Assembly (NCBI GenBank): GCA_030613165.1
Contig: JAUWMN010000149.1
Coordinates: forward strand, 1 to 5,232
Direction: 5' to 3'
Source: Desulfobacterales bacterium
GTDB lineage: Bacteria > Desulfobacterota > Desulfobacteria > Desulfobacterales > C00003106
DNA: 5,232 nt
Positions 1-5,232 of this stretch are shown here, one piece after another. The notes under the pieces are model-generated. The model saw only the letters and a program-made list of their open reading frames with translations. It ran no database searches and was not told the origin of the DNA. How positions within the stretch are numbered: the first letter of the stretch is position 1; each line of letters starts with the position of its first letter. Made by a program: the position numbers and the translations under genes.

Positions 1-579
1 TCTTCCACCTACTCCTGATTTTTGCATATAATGTGGAACCGGGGTATTGGGGGGATAAAAGGCGAGGCTGTTTCCCTCCTTATCATCTGCTTCAGGAGTG
101 GCGCGGGGTGCTGTCTCCCGGTCTTTTTTGATTACCATCAATTGGTGATAAACATCTTCAAGCTCTTTCAAGAGCTTTCTATTTTCCCGAATCAACCTTA
201 TCGTGTCAATAGCGTTGTTGACTACAATCTGCAGCTCCTGGAGTTTAAAAGGTTTCCTGATATAATCGTATGCCCCCTCTCTGATAGCCTCGATAGCTGT
301 CTCCAGAGAAGCATATCCTGTTATAATTATAACAATAACATCAGGATTGATCGTTTTAGCGTGGCGCAGCACTCCTATCCCGCCGATCTTCGGCATCATA
401 AGGTCGGTAATAACCAGGTCAAAGTTCTGTTTATTCATGGTGTCCGTTGCTTCAGCGCCATTGCTGCACACTTCTACAACGATATCTTCCTGGGCTATTT
501 GATCCCTTAATACTTCTGCCACAGATCTATCGTCATCTACGATCAAGATGCTGATGGCATCACCATTTATTTCTTTCAT
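1..579 (-). CDS. Response regulator with N-terminal receiver domain (3' end outside window)
   Basis: This is a phosphoacceptor protein of a two-component system and is presumably cytoplasmic. The reading frame is open from the ATG at 579-577 to base 1, giving 193 residues without a stop, so the C-terminus is missing. Residues about 9-120 form a complete receiver domain. The acidic pocket is D15-D17 (ILIVDDD), the phosphoacceptor is D59 (ITDLMMP), the switch Thr is T87 (IITGYAS) and the conserved Lys is K109 in RKPF. After the receiver comes a charged helix (about 114-150, RENRKLLKELEDVYHQL) likely to form a coiled coil, then a Pro-rich, low-complexity stretch. No DNA-binding, AAA+ or GGDEF output domain begins within the visible part. 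It could be a single-domain regulator with a helical tail, or the N-terminus of a longer protein. The start follows the flaG stop by 3 bases and has an AGAAGG Shine-Dalgarno sequence inside the end of flaG, so it is probably co-transcribed and coupled with flaG. Confidence 0.93.
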   Translation of the reverse strand, partial: MKEINGDAISILIVDDDRSVAEVLRDQIAQEDIVVEVCSNGAEATDTMNKQNFDLVITDLMMPKIGGIGVLRHAKTINPDVIVIIITGYASLETAIEAIREGAYDYIRKPFKLQELQIVVNNAIDTIRLIRENRKLLKELEDVYHQLMVIKKDRETAPRATPEADDKEGNSLAFYPPNTPVPHYMQKSGVGGR

Positions 580-582
580 GTA

Positions 583-942
583 TCAGACCTTCTGGTCAAA
601 CAGAATTCCTATCATTTCATCAATCTTTGCCGCAAGATTAAGGATCTGCTCCGGAGGAATTTCTCGCACTGTCTCACCAGTATCACTATTAATCACTTTC
701 ACCAAAGTACGGCCAGTAGCTTCGTGGATTGAAAAGTTAAGATCGACATTGTGAAGCATCTTGAAATTTTCGCCAACCACATCAAGCGTCTCTTGGGTAA
801 TCTCTACCGTCTCCTGCTTTTCCTTTACGATCGCTTCTTCCGTTTTCGCAGTTTCTTTCTGAGATTCCAACTTCTCAGGACGAGTATCAATATCCGCCTT
901 GACTTGTAGAATTTTTGAACCACCGATAGATTCTATCAACAT
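583..942 (-). CDS. flaG: FlaG family flagellar protein
   Basis: This is a 119-residue protein of the FlaG family (Pfam FlaG). These small proteins are encoded near flagellin or filament-cap genes and are reported in some bacteria to affect flagellar filament length; the mechanism is not well established. The N-terminal half (about 15-60) is charged and rich in Glu, Lys and Thr, and is probably flexible or helical. The family signature is the C-terminal half: DLNFSIHEATGRTLVKVI (about 68-85), then TGETVREIPPEQILNLAAKI (about 88-107), ending in IGILFDQKV. The length is normal for the family. The start at 942 is supported by a strong Shine-Dalgarno sequence (GGGGGTGAT) upstream. It is the first gene of a leftward unit whose second gene is the response regulator. 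No flagellin, fliD or fliS is visible next to it, although they could lie beyond the left edge. Family assignment is firm from the C-terminal motif; the exact role is inferred. Confidence 0.92.
   Translation of the reverse strand: MLIESIGGSKILQVKADIDTRPEKLESQKETAKTEEAIVKEKQETVEITQETLDVVGENFKMLHNVDLNFSIHEATGRTLVKVINSDTGETVREIPPEQILNLAAKIDEMIGILFDQKV
588..593 (-). promoter_or_regulatory. Shine-Dalgarno of the response regulator, inside the end of flaG
   Basis: On the minus strand, AGAAGG lies 8 bases before the ATG at 579. It sits just ahead of the flaG stop codon (585-583), within flaG coding sequence. This supports the 579 start and suggests that ribosomes finishing flaG help initiate the regulator. 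Confidence 0.6.
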
Positions 943-947
943 TATAT

Positions 948-958
948 ATCACCCCCTT
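948..958 (-). promoter_or_regulatory. Strong Shine-Dalgarno of flaG
   Basis: The minus strand reads AAGGGGGTGAT, close to the full anti-Shine-Dalgarno complement, with its G-run 9 bases before the ATG at 942. It fixes the flaG start and suggests efficient initiation. Confidence 0.7.
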
Positions 959-960
959 CG

Positions 961-987
961 TTTATATTTACCGCTTTGTTTTTTCAA
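961..987 (-). promoter_or_regulatory. Possible sigma-70-type promoter for flaG
   Basis: On the minus strand, TTGAAA (987-982) and TATAAA (966-961) are separated by 15 bases, shorter than the usual 16-18. The spacing to the flaG Shine-Dalgarno sequence is very tight and would give a short leader. I looked for a sigma-54 pair (GG/GC 10 bases apart) and for a sigma-28 GCCGATAA-type element upstream of flaG and found neither. This is weak evidence in an AT-rich region where such hexamers arise by chance. Confidence 0.22.
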
Positions 988-1119
988 GTCTTATTTTCTC
1001 ATATCCAAAAATTTGGGGATCACTGCCTTTGCCCCATATACCATGAATCAAAATTATCTTTCATGCACAGAGTTGCAGACCAATATTTTTTAAACAACAC
1101 AAGTTTCTCTTCCAAACAG

Positions 1120-1180
1120 GCGCAAAATGTTCGGATGGTAAATTTTGTCCCGAGGCAAAAATGAGCCGGACGGAAAATTA
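1120..1180. repeat. Pair of imperfect 27-base direct repeats
   Basis: Copy 1 (1120-1146) and copy 2 (1154-1180) share a CAAAATG-like block, then CGGAnGG, then an AAAATT-like block; one gap is needed to align them. The copies are offset by 34 bases. A third, weaker partial match (AAAATGCCGTC) begins at 1206. They could be a regulator binding site or simply chance similarity in AT-rich DNA. Confidence 0.3.
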
Positions 1181-1377
1181 TACCTGTTACATTTATTATC
1201 GGAAAAAAATGCCGTCAGCTTGAGTGAAATGTTGTTATCAATCGGCTTAACATCTTAAATTTACAATAAAATATTATAATAACCGTTTTGTGCCAACTCG
1301 AACCGATTTTCTAAACAACAAGCTTAATCCATATAAATTAAGTTTATTAGTTGATTTTTTGATTAGTTTAAATTAAA

Positions 1378-1383
1378 TATAAT
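1378..1383 (+). promoter_or_regulatory. Possible -10 element of the rpmE promoter
   Basis: A perfect TATAAT lies 54 bases before the rpmE ATG. The -35 region is poor: TTGATT occurs at 1351-1356 (spacer 21) and 1359-1364 (spacer 13), neither at the ideal distance, and a T-run fills the 17-base position. The AT-rich upstream DNA could act as an UP element. The call rests on the hexamer and its position only. Confidence 0.3.
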
Positions 1384-1424
1384 AAGTTTTGGGACTATAA
1401 GAAAAAATAAGCTTTATTGATATC

Positions 1425-1430
1425 AGGAGG
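1425..1430 (+). promoter_or_regulatory. Shine-Dalgarno deciding the rpmE start
   Basis: A perfect AGGAGG ends 7 bases before the ATG at 1438. It rules out the in-frame upstream ATG at 1417, which lies ahead of this site and would add seven residues not found in L31 proteins. Confidence 0.85.
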
Positions 1431-1437
1431 TTCTTTC

Positions 1438-1659
1438 ATGAAAAAAGAGATTCACCCTAAATATTACCAAACACAGGTTACGTGTGCCTGCGGCGCGGTT
1501 TTTGAGACAGGATCAACTCAAAAGGACATTCGAGTCGAAATCTGCTCTAAGTGCCATCCCTTTTTCACCGGACAGCAAAAGTTAGTAGACACTGCCGGCC
1601 GCATAGAACGTTTTAGAAGAAAATATGCCAAGTTTCAGGACAAGATGTATAAAACCTAA
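1438..1659 (+). CDS. rpmE: 50S ribosomal protein L31 (zinc-binding form)
   Basis: L31 is a small protein of the large ribosomal subunit that contributes to the bridge with the 30S head. The 73 residues begin [10 protein letters not shown], the usual L31 opening. Four cysteines, C16 and C18 (CAC) with C37 and C40 (CSKC), form the zinc site of the C+ type. The Cys-minus paralogue (type B) that replaces it under zinc limitation lacks these residues. The [19 protein letters not shown] block (about 41-59) is also typical. The start at 1438 is fixed by the AGGAGG. It is the first gene of the rightward cluster, with the DUF1385 gene starting 3 bases after its stop, so the two are very probably co-transcribed. 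In other bacteria zinc status regulates L31 paralogues, but no Zur box was recognised here. Confidence 0.97.
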   Translation: MKKEIHPKYYQTQVTCACGAVFETGSTQKDIRVEICSKCHPFFTGQQKLVDTAGRIERFRRKYAKFQDKMYKT

Positions 1660-1662
1660 TAT

Positions 1663-2607
1663 ATGCTAACACTTACAGAGGGTTCCAATAAAATCAACGT
1701 CGGAGGACAGGCGGTTATAGAAGGCGTAATGATGCGGGCGCCAAAATCTATGACCATAGCTGTCCGCAAACCCGATGGAAGCATTGTCATCAAAGAAGAT
1801 GTATGGCGTTCGATATCGGAGAAGCTCCCTTTCCTGAAGTGGCCTTTTTTGCGAGGCTCGGTAGCGATCTTTGAGGCACTTATAAACGGTATACAAGCAC
1901 TTACATTTTCCGCGAGTCAGGCCTTTGATGAAGAAGAAGACGCCCCCGGGGGGTGGTCTATTTTCTTTACTATTTTCTTGGCGCTTGGGCTGGCGCTTTT
2001 TTTGTTTGTAGCCCTCCCCCATCTCCTGAGCGGACTTGTTTCCCAATTGTTTGGGAGCCGATTGGGGGTTGAGGATGTTTTGTTTCATATTATTGATGGA
2101 ATCATTAAGATTCTAATTTTTATAGGTTATATATGGTTGATCTCTCTATCCAAAGAGATTCGTCGCGTATTTGAATATCACGGAGCTGAACACAAATCTA
2201 TTTATGCATATGAGGCTGGAGAGTCACTGACCGTTGAAAACGCGAAAAAGCATTCTACGCTTCATCCCCGATGCGGCACTGCCTTTATCTTGATCGTTCT
2301 TTTAATAAGCATTGTTTTTTTTGCGATTCTCTTCCCTTTTGTGCCTATGTTTACGGCGCTGCCAAAAATTGTAACGCAGATGATACACATCAGTTTTAAG
2401 ATACTGTTGATGTTTCCAATAGCAGGCATAGCGTACGAATTTATAAAATACAGCAGCAATAAGATGGAAAATCCTTTGGTGCGCATGATCACGCTTCCAG
2501 GGATCTGGATGCAAAAGCTGACTACGCGTGAACCTTCAGACGATCAATTGGAAATTGCCATAGCAGCGCTGAGCCGGGCGATTCAAATCCATAATAAAGC
2601 CGTATAG
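1663..2607 (+). CDS. DUF1385 (YqhQ family) multi-pass membrane protein
   Basis: This 314-residue protein belongs to the DUF1385 family, which includes Bacillus subtilis YqhQ. The family is sometimes labelled a predicted metal-dependent enzyme, but I know of no proven reaction. The family motifs are VGGQAVIEGVMMR (13-25), EYHGAEHKSIYAYE (171-184) and HPRCGTAFI (201-209), plus a C-terminal LPGIWMQKLTTREP (278-291). The His, Glu and Cys residues in the central motifs are candidate metal ligands. Hydrophobic segments near 98-127, 139-163, 207-230 and 241-262 predict about four membrane helices, so it should sit in the inner membrane. The ATG at 1663 is the only good start before the conserved GGQAVIEG block. 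No clear Shine-Dalgarno sequence precedes it, which fits translational coupling to rpmE 3 bases upstream. It sits between L31 and release factor 1, so a link to translation or its quality control is possible but is only inference. Confidence 0.93.
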   Translation: MLTLTEGSNKINVGGQAVIEGVMMRAPKSMTIAVRKPDGSIVIKEDVWRSISEKLPFLKWPFLRGSVAIFEALINGIQALTFSASQAFDEEEDAPGGWSIFFTIFLALGLALFLFVALPHLLSGLVSQLFGSRLGVEDVLFHIIDGIIKILIFIGYIWLISLSKEIRRVFEYHGAEHKSIYAYEAGESLTVENAKKHSTLHPRCGTAFILIVLLISIVFFAILFPFVPMFTALPKIVTQMIHISFKILLMFPIAGIAYEFIKYSSNKMENPLVRMITLPGIWMQKLTTREPSDDQLEIAIAALSRAIQIHNKAV

Positions 2608-2630
2608 TTTTTAGGGTAATGTGTGTTGGT

Positions 2631-2635
2631 AGGAG
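2631..2635 (+). promoter_or_regulatory. Shine-Dalgarno of prfA with long spacing
   Basis: AGGAG lies 12 bases before the ATG at 2648, longer than the usual 5-9. No alternative in-frame start with better spacing exists, and the protein N-terminus from 2648 matches RF1. Initiation may therefore be modest or helped by coupling to the upstream gene, whose stop is 40 bases away. Confidence 0.5.
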
Positions 2636-2647
2636 TAACTATACGAT

Positions 2648-3721
2648 ATGTTTAAAAAATTAGACGGGGTTGAAGACCGGTTTCAAGAGATCGAAACCCT
2701 GTTAAGCGATCCCGAAATTATAAAAAATCAGGAAAGCTACAGAAAATATTCTAAAGAACACTCCAACCTTAGTAAGATAGTGGCCGCCTATAGGGAATTC
2801 AAAAGGACCCAAGAAGACCTTCAGGACAGCAAAGACCTTCTCAAAGATCCTGACCCGGAAATCAAGGAAATGGCTCGTGAGGAAATACATGCGCTGAACG
2901 ATCGCCGAGAGCAATTGGAACACGAGTTAACAATACTACTATTACCCAAAGACCCCAACGACGAGAAAAACATCTTACTCGAAATTCGAGCAGGGACCGG
3001 GGGCGATGAGGCCGGCCTCTTCGCGGCGGATCTTTTCAGGATGTACAGCTCTTATGCGGAAAAGCTGGGATGGAATGTAGAAATTATGAGCCAAAACATC
3101 ACCGGGGTGGGCGGGTTCAAAGAGATCATCGCCTTAATCGCAGGCAAAAACGTTTACAGTCGCCTAAAGTATGAAAGCGGAGTACACAGGGTGCAGCGGG
3201 TGCCGGTTACCGAGTCTCAGGGACGGATACATACTTCTGCCATTACGGTCGCTATTCTCCCGGAAGCCGAAGAGGTCGATATTCACATAGATCCCAATGA
3301 GATAAAGGTAGATGTTTATCGCGCGTCCGGCCCCGGAGGCCAAAGCGTCAACACCACTGACTCGGCAGTACGGATCACGCATATCCCTACCGGCCTGGTG
3401 GTTACGTGCCAGGATGAAAAATCACAGCACAAAAACAAGGCAAAGGCATTAAAGGTCCTGCGGGCACGTCTATTAGACAAAATGCAGCAAGAACAGGATG
3501 ACAAGATATCGGAAGCTCGAAAGACTCAGGTCGGAACCGGTGATCGAAGCGAACGGATACGGACCTACAACTTTCCACAGGGCCGCATAACCGATCACCG
3601 TATAGGTCTGACCCTGTACAAGCTGGAGAGTATTCTGCAGGGTGATCTTACAGAACTCATCAACAGCCTTACAACCCATTATCAGGCAGAATCCATCCAT
3701 AATAGCGAAATGGAAAGGTAA
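2648..3721 (+). CDS. prfA: Peptide chain release factor 1 (RF1)
   Basis: RF1 recognises the stop codons UAA and UAG in the ribosomal A site and triggers hydrolysis of peptidyl-tRNA. The 357 residues match the usual RF1 length. The N-terminal helical domain (about 1-105) opens [12 protein letters not shown]. The stop-codon reading motif is the PxT type, PVT at 186-188 within [17 protein letters not shown], which separates it from RF2 (SPF). The catalytic GGQ is at 230-232 in [18 protein letters not shown]. The C-terminal part ([13 protein letters not shown], about 256-268, and later the [14 protein letters not shown] block) is also canonical. No programmed frameshift is present, as expected for RF1. 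The next gene, prmC, encodes the enzyme that methylates the GGQ glutamine (Q232 here), a common functional pairing. It is 40 bases after DUF1385 and 17 bases before prmC, so probably one operon. Confidence 0.97.
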   Translation: MFKKLDGVEDRFQEIETLLSDPEIIKNQESYRKYSKEHSNLSKIVAAYREFKRTQEDLQDSKDLLKDPDPEIKEMAREEIHALNDRREQLEHELTILLLPKDPNDEKNILLEIRAGTGGDEAGLFAADLFRMYSSYAEKLGWNVEIMSQNITGVGGFKEIIALIAGKNVYSRLKYESGVHRVQRVPVTESQGRIHTSAITVAILPEAEEVDIHIDPNEIKVDVYRASGPGGQSVNTTDSAVRITHIPTGLVVTCQDEKSQHKNKAKALKVLRARLLDKMQQEQDDKISEARKTQVGTGDRSERIRTYNFPQGRITDHRIGLTLYKLESILQGDLTELINSLTTHYQAESIHNSEMER

Positions 3722-3738
3722 AAACACGGAAAGCACTC

Positions 3739-4608
3739 ATGGTGGATGAGACATGGACCATTATTAAGACCCTTCAGTGGACCAATACCTCTTTCCAATC
3801 ACATGAAATAGACCAACCTCGGACCGATGCGGAAGTACTGCTTGCTCACGCCCTTCATACAAAACGGATAGAGCTTTACACAAACCATGACAAACCACTT
3901 CGCGATCAGGAGCTTAAGACCTTTAAGTCCTTGATACAACGACGTATTCTCCGCGAACCTGTTGCCTATATTATAGGGAAGAAAGAATTTTGGTCGCTTG
4001 ATTTAATGGTCAATCCAGACGTGTTGATTCCAAGGCCTGAAACGGAATGTCTGGTAGAAGCCGTGCTGAATGTTATACCGAAAGGAGCAGATTGTAATAT
4101 TCTGGACCTGGGAACCGGTTCGGGGGCCATCATTCTCGCTTTGGCACATGAACGTCCTGGGCATCGCTTCTATGCGGTCGACCGTTCCGAAGCCGCCCTC
4201 ACAGTGGCCCGCAAAAACGCGCAACGTCATGGCCTGGAAAAAGCGATCACCTTTTTGCAGGGGGATTGGTTTGACGGGGTCCGGAATCTACAGAAACGAT
4301 TTAACATCATAGTCTCCAACCCTCCATATATTCCCACTCACCAGATCAAAGGACTCTCACCGGAAATCGCCCAATACGAACCTCGATACGCGCTCGATGG
4401 AGGAAAGAATGGTCTGGATGCTGTCCGGTTCATTATCCGGACCGCCCCGGACTACTTAGTTTCTGAGGGAAAGATTTTTCTCGAAATCGGCTATGATCAA
4501 CGCTCAGAAATAGCCGATCTAACAAAAAAATTGGGGCGCTATAAAGACTTTGTATGTCAAAAAGACTACGGTAAAAATGATCGAGTTGTTCAGATAACCC
4601 TTGCATGA
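3739..4608 (+). CDS. prmC: Release factor glutamine N5-methyltransferase (PrmC/HemK)
   Basis: PrmC transfers a methyl group from S-adenosylmethionine to the side-chain amide of the GGQ glutamine of RF1 and RF2, improving termination. The 289 residues are of normal length. The N-terminal helical substrate-binding domain (about 1-85) ends in REPVAYIIG. The family block FWSLDLMVNPDVLIPRPETE follows (84-103). The Rossmann-type methyltransferase domain has the AdoMet-binding loop DLGTGSGAI (123-131), the acidic residue D148 (AVDRS) and the catalytic NPPY motif (194-197) in VSNPPYIP. Also typical are YEPRYALDGGKNGLD (213-227) and FLEIGYDQ (247-254). The start at 3739 has a weak GGAAAG 5 bases upstream; it follows the prfA stop by 17 bases. 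The stop codon lies inside the left arm of a long inverted repeat that probably ends the transcript. Confidence 0.97.
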   Translation: MVDETWTIIKTLQWTNTSFQSHEIDQPRTDAEVLLAHALHTKRIELYTNHDKPLRDQELKTFKSLIQRRILREPVAYIIGKKEFWSLDLMVNPDVLIPRPETECLVEAVLNVIPKGADCNILDLGTGSGAIILALAHERPGHRFYAVDRSEAALTVARKNAQRHGLEKAITFLQGDWFDGVRNLQKRFNIIVSNPPYIPTHQIKGLSPEIAQYEPRYALDGGKNGLDAVRFIIRTAPDYLVSEGKIFLEIGYDQRSEIADLTKKLGRYKDFVCQKDYGKNDRVVQITLA

Positions 4609-4645
4609 TGACTTCATAAAAAAATTTTGATGAAGTCATCATGCA
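4602..4645. terminator. Perfect 16-bp inverted repeat between convergent genes, probable bidirectional terminator
   Basis: The arms TGCATGATGACTTCAT (4602-4617) and ATGAAGTCATCATGCA (4630-4645) pair perfectly around a 12-base loop (A-run then TTTTG) that can itself partly pair. The left arm contains the prmC stop codon at 4606-4608, and the right arm ends 10 bases before the stop of the convergent gene. No T-tract directly follows on either strand; the nearest rightward T-runs begin about 13 bases beyond and lie inside the convergent gene. Position and symmetry argue for termination or transcript-end protection, but it is not a textbook intrinsic terminator. Confidence 0.65.
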
Positions 4646-4655
4646 TAGCACTATA

Positions 4656-5232
4656 CTATTTTACTTTTTTAATAGCAGCATCTTCAATAATCAAGGAAAA
4701 GGCGCAGCCAAGCCCAAAATCCTTGTCCACACCGAGTGTCCCGTTAACGATTACCTCATCGCCAACGGCCGCGGTTTCAAGAGTGCTTACCGCGATATCA
4801 TAGTTGTTATTTTCTGCACTGCCGGTCCCGTCCTGTATATGAATCCAGTTTTTCCCCATAATTTCAGGCAAGAACTTCACGACCTTCGCACGCACCCTAA
4901 CCGGCTTCTGCGCAAGATCTTTCTTCTTGGCATAAATTTCTTCTATTGCATAGGCATCTTCGCCGGCAGCTTTACTTACTTTTATATTTTGGGAGATAGT
5001 CTTGGGTTGGGCGGCGCCCATTCCCTCTGCCGGCATAGACCCGCTAGGCATGCCGCCCGACATCATCCCGGGAGGCATCCCTCCTTGAGGAGGCATCTCC
5101 ATTCCTTGAGGCATCCCTCCAGCAGGCATGGAACAAACCCGGCTTCCTCCTGAAGGAACAGCAAACAAAATGATATCAAAAGTCTTATCAAGTGTTTTGC
5201 TATTAAAGTCCTTCATTATGATGATATTGGAT
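4656..5232 (-). CDS. OB-fold domain protein with Met/Pro/Gly-rich linker (5' end outside window)
   Basis: The reading frame is open to the right edge. The first Met in the window (5216) has no Shine-Dalgarno sequence, and the codons before it stay open, so it is probably internal. Numbering from that Met, residues 1-19 (MKDFNSKTLDKTFDIILFA) look like the end of a first small domain, as in the family pattern 'M-x-F-x-S-K-T-L-x-R-T-F-D'. Residues 30-66 are a low-complexity linker with ten Met plus many Gly and Pro. Residues about 77-186 form an OB-fold domain: AIEEIYAKKKDLAQKPVRVRAKVVKF, then IMGKNWIHIQDGTGS, then VGDEVIVNGTLGVDKDFG and IIEDAAIKKV. Similar proteins, often annotated as OB-fold or DNA-binding proteins or NrfJ-related, occur in Geobacter-like bacteria, mostly with export signals and without proven function. 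Whether this one is exported cannot be judged, because the N-terminus is missing. It converges on prmC and is not part of that operon. Confidence 0.85.
   Translation of the reverse strand, partial: SNIIIMKDFNSKTLDKTFDIILFAVPSGGSRVCSMPAGGMPQGMEMPPQGGMPPGMMSGGMPSGSMPAEGMGAAQPKTISQNIKVSKAAGEDAYAIEEIYAKKKDLAQKPVRVRAKVVKFLPEIMGKNWIHIQDGTGSAENNNYDIAVSTLETAAVGDEVIVNGTLGVDKDFGLGCAFSLIIEDAAIKKVK

Larger units (their letters stand above)
943..1437. other. AT-rich divergent intergenic region, no gene seen
   Basis: About 490 bases separate the divergent flaG and rpmE starts. Neither strand shows a reading frame with both a Shine-Dalgarno sequence and recognisable protein content, and no tRNA, rRNA or riboswitch pattern was recognised. 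The flaG-proximal part contains a short inverted repeat (TGGGG...CCCCA, about 1014-1036) and two imperfect 27-base direct repeats (1120-1146 and 1154-1180). The rpmE-proximal part (about 1240-1415) is strikingly A+T rich, with several TATAAT-like hexamers. It most likely holds the promoters and possible operators of both flanking units. Confidence 0.7.

Noticed and set aside
22..510. Rightward open reading frame of 162 residues
   Set aside because: It lies antisense to the response regulator, whose receiver motifs are unmistakable. It has no recognisable domain.
548..754. Rightward open reading frame of 68 residues
   Set aside because: It is antisense to flaG and has no family resemblance.
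899..1164. Two overlapping small rightward open reading frames (899-1093 and 976-1164)
   Set aside because: Neither has a Shine-Dalgarno sequence or recognisable protein features, and they overlap each other and the flaG start region. They are probably chance frames.
1321..1345. Weak AT-rich hairpin AAGCTTAAT...ATTAAGTTT as a terminator
   Set aside because: The stem is almost all A-T with a G-T pair and no T-run directly follows. No rightward gene upstream needs terminating.
1417..1437. Upstream in-frame ATG for rpmE
   Set aside because: It precedes the perfect AGGAGG and would add seven residues (MISGGSF) that are just the Shine-Dalgarno region translated.
1666..2514. Leftward open reading frames opposite the DUF1385 gene
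   Set aside because: They mirror a well-supported conserved gene and are Lys/Arg rich or hydrophobic only as antisense composition effects.
4641..5153. Rightward open reading frame with a His/Arg/Pro-rich end that looks like a metal-binding repeat
   Set aside because: The His-rich end is the antisense reading of the Met/Pro/Gly-rich linker (CAT codons are the complement of ATG). The OB-fold motifs on the other strand show which frame is real.
5130..5165. Possible frameshift between the first domain end and the Met-rich linker (residues about 20-30)
   Set aside because: The junction is unusual, but the frame is continuous and the Gly/Pro/Ser content fits the start of the linker. Neither alternative frame gives a better family match.
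5214..5216. ATG at 5216 as the true start of the OB-fold protein
   Set aside because: No Shine-Dalgarno sequence precedes it, the frame stays open to the window edge, and the residues around it match the interior of related proteins.
1..5232. CRISPR array, insertion sequence, tRNA, rRNA or phage gene
   Set aside because: No regularly spaced repeats, transposase motifs, terminal inverted repeats or RNA gene patterns were seen anywhere in the window.

Overview
The window looks like ordinary bacterial chromosome, most plausibly from the Desulfobacterota (the former Deltaproteobacteria) or a neighbouring lineage. That placement is inferred from three things. The order rpmE, DUF1385, prfA, prmC recurs in that group. 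The right-hand gene resembles two-OB-domain proteins I associate with Geobacter-like genomes. There is also a flagellar FlaG gene with a response regulator behind it. No 16S rRNA or other decisive marker is present, so the assignment is tentative.

Layout. Bases 1-942 carry a leftward pair: flaG (942 to 583), then, after a 3-base gap, a response regulator that starts at 579 and runs off the left edge. Bases 943-1437 are a gene-free, AT-rich divergent intergenic region that should hold the promoters of both directions. Bases 1438-4608 carry a rightward cluster concerned with translation: rpmE (zinc-binding ribosomal protein L31), a DUF1385 membrane protein of the YqhQ family, prfA (release factor 1) and prmC (the methyltransferase that modifies the GGQ glutamine of release factors). 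A perfect 16-bp inverted repeat overlaps the prmC stop codon and separates this cluster from a convergent leftward gene (4656 to beyond 5232). That gene encodes an OB-fold protein with a methionine/proline/glycine-rich linker, and its 5' end lies outside the window.

How the genes work together. prfA and prmC are a substrate-enzyme pair. L31 is part of the ribosome on which RF1 acts. The DUF1385 protein is the unexplained member of this cluster. FlaG and the response regulator are probably translationally coupled, which suggests a link between a signalling pathway and flagellar filament assembly or motility.

I found no mobile element, CRISPR array, tRNA, rRNA or toxin-antitoxin module, and no clear sign of an undescribed system. 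The items most worth a second look are the methionine-rich linker in the OB-fold protein, the flaG/response-regulator coupling, the DUF1385 gene inside the translation cluster, and the T-tract-less hairpin between the convergent genes.
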